A DNA stretch of 6,614 bases from an uncultured Collinsella sp. Its GTDB lineage: Bacteria; Actinomycetota; Coriobacteriia; Coriobacteriales; Coriobacteriaceae. The notes beneath the pieces are model-generated. The model was given only the letters and a program-made list of their open reading frames with translations. It searched no databases and had not been told where the DNA came from. Positions 1 to 5,700 of this stretch are shown here, piece after piece. The translations under genes and the position numbers were made by a program. Numbering within the stretch: the first letter of the stretch is position 1; each line of letters begins with the position of its first letter. The stretch covers positions 1-6,614 of the forward strand of contig CAAECT010000033.1 in the NCBI GenBank assembly GCA_900754435.1, read 5' to 3'.

Positions 1-147
1 GTCGAGGTGCCTGCCGAGCTTGCACGCGCCAACGAGGCCTTTGCCGAGCGTGTTCGCGTGGAGACCGATGCCCTGCTGGGCAAGGTGCTTTACACCACGA
101 GCTGCGCCATGAAGAACTCTTTCGCGATGAATGACAACGTGAGGTAG
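1..147 (+). CDS. C-terminal fragment of an unrecognised protein (5' end outside window)
   Basis: Frame 1 is open from the first base to a TAG at 145-147 and gives 48 residues. Codon choice (GCC, GAG, CTG, AAC, CGC) matches the genes downstream, which supports this frame as real coding sequence. The fragment is a charged, Ala/Glu/Arg-rich helical stretch that ends in TTSCAMKNSFAMNDNVR. It contains one cysteine and no hydrophobic segment, so the C-terminus is probably soluble. I do not recognise the family and assign no function. The gene runs in the same direction as the phasin/AarF pair, but about 100 bases separate it from the next start. Whether it is co-transcribed with them is open, because I see no convincing terminator in the gap. 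Confidence 0.7.
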   Translation, partial: VEVPAELARANEAFAERVRVETDALLGKVLYTTSCAMKNSFAMNDNVR

Positions 148-181
148 GGATTTCCCGTCGATCGAATAGCGCTAAAACGCT

Positions 182-211
182 TTGTCGCTTTCGCTCAATC
201 TTGGGTACAAG
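182..211 (+). promoter_or_regulatory. Weak sigma70-like promoter candidate upstream of the phasin gene
   Basis: TTGTCG (182-187) and TACAAG (206-211) each match four of six consensus positions for -35 and -10 boxes, with an 18-base spacer. Transcription would start near 218, about 30 bases before the phasin ATG. The gap from 148 to 246 is long enough for a promoter, but the match is modest. A chance match or read-through from the upstream gene is equally possible. Confidence 0.25.
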
Positions 212-246
212 AACGCCAATGCAGTTGTTTGTGATTGGAGATAACC

Positions 247-663
247 ATGGTTATGAAACTCGATCAGCTTGTTAACGGCGCCATTAACGTGGGCTTTGGC
301 GCTGCCGCCGTTGCTGTCGAAGGCGGCAAGAAGGTCCTCGACGACCTTAACACCAAGGGCGAGCAGGTCCGCAAGGACACCGCCACCCCCGATATCGCCC
401 GCAGTGTGTCCGACATGTTCGAGCAGGCCGGCGGTACCATCTCCGATCTGACCGAGCGCTTGGGCATGCAGGGCGAGACCGCGGCCCAGCGCGTGCTTGA
501 CGAGCTCATCCTTGCCCGGGTCCGCGTCATGACCGCCCCCGAGCGCACGGCCTTCCTGGCCCATGTGCGCGACATCGTCGATTCGGTCGAGGACAACGTG
601 ACCTCGGTGCCCGTCGAGTCCGTTGAGCCCGACGATGCGAAGGATACCGAAGAGGCCGAGTAG
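247..663 (+). CDS. Phasin-like small helical protein
   Basis: A 138-residue acidic, soluble protein that resembles the short phasin / polyhydroxyalkanoate granule-associated family (PhaF/PhaI-like). Visible features: a Gly/Ala-rich amphipathic stretch around residues 10-27 followed by KKVLDDLNTKGE; predicted helices with heptad-like spacing to about residue 115, including the segment VLDELILARVRVMTAPER; and an acidic tail (residues 117-138) ending DDAKDTEEAE. There is no signal peptide or membrane segment. I chose ATG 247 because GGAG at 237-240 sits 6 bases upstream. ATG 253 is the alternative, and a TTG at 235 would overlap the ribosome site. The gene is followed after 8 bases by an AarF/UbiB gene, so the two are probably co-transcribed and translationally coupled. 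True phasins coat polyhydroxyalkanoate granules, but no such pathway is visible here. The role could instead be regulatory or a partner of the AarF protein, which is inference. Confidence 0.8.
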   Translation: MVMKLDQLVNGAINVGFGAAAVAVEGGKKVLDDLNTKGEQVRKDTATPDIARSVSDMFEQAGGTISDLTERLGMQGETAAQRVLDELILARVRVMTAPERTAFLAHVRDIVDSVEDNVTSVPVESVEPDDAKDTEEAE

Positions 664-671
664 CAGCGCAG

Positions 672-2435
672 ATGGCAGATTCCACCACCGATTACAACAA
701 TCTAGATCCTTTGGGTGACGAGGCGGCGGTTGTCGATGAGGTCGATGCCGCCGTCTCGGGCGCTCGCAAAAAGCCGCGCGCTGTCGATATGGTCCCCGAG
801 GAGCCCGACGCGATGGCACCGGACGAGGAATACCAGCTCACGCCGGCGGGTCGTCGCGAACGCATTGGGCAGATTGTTCGCCTGGTCAAAAAGTACCGCG
901 TGTGGGATAACCTCACGCCGGTTCGTTTGCGCCGCCTGCTCGAGGAACTCGGCCCCATGTTCGTCAAGATGGGGCAGATTCTGGCCAACCGGTCCGAGAT
1001 TCTGCCGCAACGCTTTTGCGACGAGCTGCGTCGTCTGCGCTCCGACGTGGAGCCGGTGCCGTACGAGGTAGTGCTTCGCTGTCTGGAGGAAGAATACGGC
1101 CTGCGCCTGGGGGAGATGTTCGATGCGATCGATCCCAATCCGCTTGGTAGCGCATCGCTCGCGCAGGTGCACCGCGCTCGTCTGGTGACGGGCGAGGACG
1201 TGGCCGTCAAGGTGCAGCGCCCCGGTGCGCAGCAGGTTATGGCGCAGGACATCGATATCATCCGCTCGGTGGTGCGTATCGTTTCCAAGTTCGTCAACAC
1301 CGATCAATTCGTTGACCTGCACGGCGTGGTCGAGGAGCTGTGGACCTCGTTTCGCGAGGAGACCAACTTTTTGGCCGAGGCCAAAAACCTCAACGACTTC
1401 TACGAGTTCCATAAGAGCGTTCATGGCGTGACGTGCCCTAAATCCTATCTGGACCTGTGCACCGAACACGTGGTGGTTATGGACTACGTCGACGGCATTT
1501 CGATCGCCGATCCTGAACGCTTGGTGGCCGAGGGCTATGACTTGGAAAAGATCGGTGCCGCAATCGTCGAGGACTACTCGACGCAGGTGCTCGATGACGG
1601 CTTTTTCCATGCTGACCCGCATGCGGGAAACATCATCCTCAAGGACGGCATCGTTTACTTTATCGACTTGGGTATGGTCGGACGCATGTCGAGCCACGAC
1701 CGCGGTATCGTCAAGGACATGATTTTCGCCGTGGCCGAGGGCGACGTGCCCAAGCTCAAGGATTCGCTCATGCGCTTCGTCGTGACGCGTGGCGACTCGG
1801 CCGAGCTCGATCATTCAGCGTTTTTGTCCGATTTGGACTTTATCGTGGCTGACTTTGCGGGCCTTGACCTTAAGGACCTAGATATCGGCGAGTTTTTGAC
1901 CTCGCTGTTAAACCTCGCGCGCAAAAATGACGTTGAGCTGCCGAGCGTGGTGACGATGTTCGCGCGCGGCATGGTGACGCTCGAGGGCCTGCTGACCGAG
2001 TACATGCCCGACGTCAACATGATCCAGATCATTCAGGCACACATCAAAAACGAGAAGAGCACCTATGCGCGCGTGCGCGATATGAGTCGCGACTTTGCGG
2101 CGAGCAGTTATCGCGCGGCGAAGGGCTCACTCGAGGCGGCTGAGTATCTGGGCCTGGCTTCGCGTATGCTCACACGCGGCCAGCTTAAGGTGAACACGCA
2201 GATCATGAGCAGCGATAAGGCGCTGCGACAGCTGGGTGGGATTATCGACCGCATGTCGATGGCTATCGTTATCGCCGGTCTGTTTATCGGTTCGTCGGTG
2301 GTGTACTACGCGCGCATCGAGCCGGTTGTGTTTGGTATCCCGGTCATTGGCTTTATGGGCTACGTGAGCGCGCTGGTGCTGGCACTTATGCTGGGCCGCA
2401 ATATCTGGCTCAACAGCCACGGCGGCAAGCACTAG
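672..2435 (+). CDS. AarF/ABC1/UbiB-family atypical kinase
   Basis: A 587-residue member of the UbiB/ADCK atypical kinase family, whose characterised members support quinone biosynthesis and lipid homeostasis at membranes through ATPase-like activity. Residues 1-55 are an acidic, low-complexity extension. The family hallmarks follow in order: KxGQ motif K99-M-G-Q102; Ala-rich loop GSASLAQVH (159-167) in place of the usual glycine loop; ATP-site lysine K180 in VAVKVQRPG; EETNFLAEA (229-237), where the usual ExD motif reads E230-T-N232; catalytic loop HADPHAGN (313-320); metal-binding D332-L-G. Two hydrophobic segments near the C-terminus (about 529-546 and 553-576) are predicted membrane anchors, as is common in bacterial AarF proteins. 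The start lies 8 bases after the phasin stop without a strong ribosome site, which suggests translational coupling. Coriobacteriia are not expected to make ubiquinone, so the substrate is unknown and I give no gene symbol. Confidence 0.95.
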   Translation: MADSTTDYNNLDPLGDEAAVVDEVDAAVSGARKKPRAVDMVPEEPDAMAPDEEYQLTPAGRRERIGQIVRLVKKYRVWDNLTPVRLRRLLEELGPMFVKMGQILANRSEILPQRFCDELRRLRSDVEPVPYEVVLRCLEEEYGLRLGEMFDAIDPNPLGSASLAQVHRARLVTGEDVAVKVQRPGAQQVMAQDIDIIRSVVRIVSKFVNTDQFVDLHGVVEELWTSFREETNFLAEAKNLNDFYEFHKSVHGVTCPKSYLDLCTEHVVVMDYVDGISIADPERLVAEGYDLEKIGAAIVEDYSTQVLDDGFFHADPHAGNIILKDGIVYFIDLGMVGRMSSHDRGIVKDMIFAVAEGDVPKLKDSLMRFVVTRGDSAELDHSAFLSDLDFIVADFAGLDLKDLDIGEFLTSLLNLARKNDVELPSVVTMFARGMVTLEGLLTEYMPDVNMIQIIQAHIKNEKSTYARVRDMSRDFAASSYRAAKGSLEAAEYLGLASRMLTRGQLKVNTQIMSSDKALRQLGGIIDRMSMAIVIAGLFIGSSVVYYARIEPVVFGIPVIGFMGYVSALVLALMLGRNIWLNSHGGKH

Positions 2436-2486
2436 AGTCTGCGACCGTCACCGCATTTTCCTATCGCAAACAATAGCTTTTACCTT

Positions 2487-2514
2487 GGGCTTCGCCTGCG
2501 TGCGAGGCCCTTTT
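2487..2514 (+). terminator. Intrinsic terminator after the AarF gene
   Basis: GGGCTTCGC (2487-2495) pairs with GCGAGGCCC (2502-2510) over 9 base pairs with one G-U wobble. The loop is CTGCGT, and TTTT (2511-2514) follows directly. It lies 52 bases after the AarF stop and separates this operon from the B12-controlled transcript. Confidence 0.85.
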
Positions 2515-2540
2515 GCGTGATAGCATATTGACGGTATTAA
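2513..2540 (+). promoter_or_regulatory. Promoter candidate for the riboswitch transcript
   Basis: TTGCGT (2513-2518) and TATTAA (2535-2540) with a 16-base spacer would start transcription near 2547, just before the 5' strand of riboswitch helix P1 at 2551. The position fits well but the match is weak (three and four of six). TTGACG (2528-2533) is a better -35, but its -10 partner would fall on P1 and start the RNA inside the aptamer. The -35 overlaps the U-tract of the preceding terminator, so the arrangement is very compact. Confidence 0.35.
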
Positions 2541-2550
2541 TCGATGGCCT

Positions 2551-2723
2551 AGATGGTGGTGCGGAGACGCACGAATGCGCGGTTTTCCTGCGCGTTTGGG
2601 AGAATCGGGGTGCAAGTCCCCGGCTGTACCAGTAACCGTAATTCCTCTTGGCTCGGGATGCTCGCGTCGCAGATCGGACGACGTGCCCGAGCCGTTAAGG
2701 TTAAGTCGGATCGCCTCCCATCT
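2551..2723 (+). promoter_or_regulatory. Cobalamin (vitamin B12) riboswitch aptamer
   Basis: This is an RNA element of the cobalamin riboswitch family, which binds B12 derivatives and usually lowers expression of B12 uptake or synthesis genes when the ligand is plentiful. Visible elements: closing helix P1, AGATGG (2551-2556) with CCATCT (2718-2723); a hairpin GTGCG-GAGA-CGCAC (2559-2572); a hairpin 2577-2593 with a TTTT loop; the conserved core GGGAGAATC (2598-2606); a P5-like hairpin with stem GGGG/CCCC (2607-2621) and loop TGCAAGT; the conserved strand GCTGTACCAGTAACCGTAA (2623-2641); a peripheral arm GGCTCGGG/CCCGAGCC (2650-2657 with 2686-2693) with an inner CGTCG/CGACG helix; and a B12-box-like 3' strand AAGTCGGATCGCC (2703-2715). 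The order and sequence match the family consensus well. AdoCbl versus other corrinoid preference cannot be read from sequence alone. Confidence 0.93.
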
Positions 2724-2784
2724 TGCACGTTGCCGCGGCGTATGCCGCCGGTGTGCATAGGGCTCTGGAGGGAAGGGGACCCCG
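2724..2784 (+). promoter_or_regulatory. Riboswitch expression platform and ribosome-binding region
   Basis: This leader joins the aptamer to the start codon. It holds a hairpin GCGGC-GTAT-GCCGC (2735-2748), extendable by TGCAC/GTGCA (2724-2728 with 2753-2757), and a purine-rich ribosome site GGAGGGAAGGGG (2767-2778). No hairpin is followed by a U-tract, so control of translation is more likely than transcription termination. CTTGCA (2722-2727) is complementary to TGCAAG in the P5 loop (2611-2616), CCTCC (2714-2718) to GGAGG (2767-2771), and CTCCCATC (2715-2722) to GATGGGGG over the start codon (2784-2791, one G-U). These pairings are mutually exclusive and could form the switch. Which one operates is inference. 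Confidence 0.55.
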
Positions 2785-5700
2785 ATGGGGGAACTCGAGC
2801 GCAACATGCGCGATGACGTGGGGCAGCCGCTGGGCAATGCTCCAAGTACAGACAATGGGGGACAAATGGATATGTTTGAGGACGAGCGTGAGCGCGCCTC
2901 GTTGCATCGTCGTGGCGCGATTGCACGCGGTGTAGCCAAGCGCGGCCTGGTGGCATTCCTGGCCTTCGCGATGGCCTTTGGCACCACGCCGGCTCAACTG
3001 TGGGCCGAGGGCGCCGAGGGCATTGCCGAGGCTGTGGCTCAGGCTGCGACGCCGGGCGAGGACGCAGCGCTTGCGGGCGGTACCGCCGAGCAGAGCGGCA
3101 CCGAGGTCTCGGATTCCGAGGGCGCGCCTGCAGCTAGTGCCGCCACAACAGAGGCAGCAACTGGCGACGAAGGCTCGGCGACGGGGGAGAGCCCTGCTAC
3201 GAGCGAGCAGTCTTCGACGGCATCCGCTGGCCAAGCAGGATCTGCCGCCGCGACTGCCGTCCAGACGGAGAACCCGACAGAAACCGGCGATGTCGCCAAG
3301 AAGCAAGTCGAGGTCTCGTTCTCGATTATCGGCACCGATGCCGACGGCAAGGCTCAGACCTGGGTGGCACCCACGCAGCTCAAGCTCGACGAGGGCGCGA
3401 CGGCTGCGGATGCCTTCGTTAAGCTGCAGCAGAAGACGGGCTTCAAGGCAGACTACGATCCGAACACGGCATACGGTTTCTACCTCAAAAGCATCACATC
3501 CCCGAGCGATGGCCGTACGCTTGCCTTCGATCCGACGACTTATGCCTTCTGGCAGCTGTTCGTCGACGGTGCGTCTTCCTCGGTTGGCGCGAGCAGCGTT
3601 AAGCTCACCCAGGGGCAGAAGGTTGAGTTTGCCTATACGGCTGGTAGCGCGTCCCCTGTCGTTAAGGACCAGGTTGCCGCAAATGTGACCGTCATTGGTC
3701 GCGATGCCCAGGGCAAGACTCAGGCTTGGGTCGATAACGCGCAGTATGTGGTGACGTCCGGCTCGAGCGCGCTTGATCTTACGAAGGTCGCACTCGAGGC
3801 GAACGACATTGACGCCGTTGCTGCGGGCTCCTTCATTCTGAGCCTTAAGTACAACGGTGTTGAGCTGGGTACGCCCCAAGATTATTCGACCTATTGGCAG
3901 CTGTTCATCAACGGCAAGTCGAGTGACTATACGGCGGACAATGTCACCATCCATGCCGGCGATACCGTTACGTGGTTCTACGGTGGCTGGGGCGACCAGC
4001 TGCCCTCCGATTCTGTCCATGCTTCTGTTCAGGTTCTCGGTAAGGACAAGGACGGCAAGCAGCAGGTTTGGGCTTCGACGGGCCAGACGAGTCTCAAGGC
4101 AGGCTCCACTGCCAAGGATCTCCTTGAGCAGACCGGCCTTAAGCTCGATGCTAGCGAATCGTCTTGGGGCTGGTTCCTCAACGGCATTTATTCGCCGTTC
4201 GATGGTAAGTCCTATGGCTGGGATGCTGCGACCAATAGCTATTGGCGCTTCTACGTAAATGGCAAGTTCGCCGACGTTGGCGCCGGTGCCTACGAGCTCC
4301 ATGAGGGCGATGCCGTCACCTTTATGTATGGTGCTGACGCCGATGCCCTTCCTGGCCAGGTTCTTGGGTCTGTCGATGTTATCGGTCCCGATGTCAACGG
4401 CAACAATGCTCGCTGGGGCTCGGCAAGCAACGTTTCTCTGCCCGAAGGCTCTACTGCCCAGAACCTTATTGAGACGGTTCTGAAGGCCAAGGGCGTTACG
4501 TACAACGGCTCCCAGAGTGGTGAGTACTGGTTCCTCAATTCCATCAACTCGCCATTCGAAGACGAGACGTACGGCTATGATGGTGCGACCAACAAATATT
4601 GGCACCTGTATATCAATGGAGAGCCCTCCTTACTCTGCGCTAATCAGATTACGCTCAAGAGCGGCGATAAGGTCACACTTGCCTATACCACCGACGATTC
4701 GGCCATGCCCGATCCCGACAAGATTGTCGTGGACCCGGGTGCGACGACTCCTGATTGGGATGCCGAGTGGGCCGGCTACGGCAACAGTGGCAACGGTTCG
4801 ACCGTAACGGATGCCCAGGCGCCTGCGCAGGCCGCCGGTCTTAAGTGGGCCTTCGATTGGAAGGCCGAGTCTGGTCAGCAGTATGCCAACTGCAGCGAGC
4901 CTGTCATTGCTAACGGCTTTGTGTACATCGCGACCGAGAACGAGCTCATTAAGATCGATTCGTCCACGGGCAAAAAGGTTGCCTCTGCGCCGCTTGCCTC
5001 CAAGGTGAGCTATACCTCTCGTCCGATCTATACCAATGGCCTTATCATCGTTCCGCTCAACGGCGGTGCGGTCCAGGCGATTACTGCAGACAAGCTGATC
5101 TGCAAGTGGCTGACGCCTGGTTTGACGGACTTGACGCAGAGCTCCTGCACCGTCGTTTCGGACGGCGAGTACGTCTATGTAGGCTCGGTCGATATTTCGT
5201 ATGACGAGAATTACAATGCGACCTACGGCAACGGCTCCTTTGCGCGCATTAAGATTGCCACGGGCGAAGTTTCTTGGCAGAACATCGACCCTGCCGAGGG
5301 CTATTACTGGACTGGTGCGGCTTTGACGGATAAGTATGCCATCGTTCCTACGAGCGCGGGTACGCTTAAGTGCATTGATAAGACGACGGGCGATGTCGTT
5401 TCGACCATGAAGCTCGGCGCTGTCGCAAATGCCGATTGCATTGCCGATCCGTCCAATGGCTCGACCTTCTATCAGATGACGCACGACGGAAAGCTCCATG
5501 TGATTTCGCTTTCGGCGAAGGGCGTGCTGAGTGAACAGAAGACGGTTGATCTGGGCCTTACGAATAATCTGAGCGCCCCTGCGGTGTCTGGTGACAATCT
5601 GATTGTCGGCGGACAGACGGCTACTGGCTCTGCTCTGGTTCTCTATAACCTGAAGACGGGTAAGACCACGATGGTCGCTGCTGCCGACGGCAAGGCGCTG

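Noticed and set aside
168..181. Hairpin AGCG-CTAAAA-CGCT as a terminator after the first gene
   Set aside because: The stem is only 4 base pairs and no U-tract follows, so it is too weak to call.
235..246. TTG at 235 as start of the phasin-like gene
   Set aside because: It overlaps the GGAG ribosome site that is correctly spaced for ATG 247, and it has no ribosome site of its own.
702..1814. Minus-strand open frame of 370 codons opposite the AarF gene
   Set aside because: The + strand carries all UbiB hallmarks here. The antisense product is His/Val/Asp-rich with no recognisable family.
2553..2816. Small + strand open frame of 87 codons across the riboswitch
   Set aside because: It lies on top of a highly structured, conserved RNA element and its codon use is not gene-like.
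2701..4605. Long open frame on the minus strand (634 codons) antisense to the surface protein
   Set aside because: It covers the riboswitch and the DUF4430 region, its translation is Arg/Gly/Leu-rich without recognisable domains, and it mirrors the codon bias of the + strand gene. It is a shadow frame.
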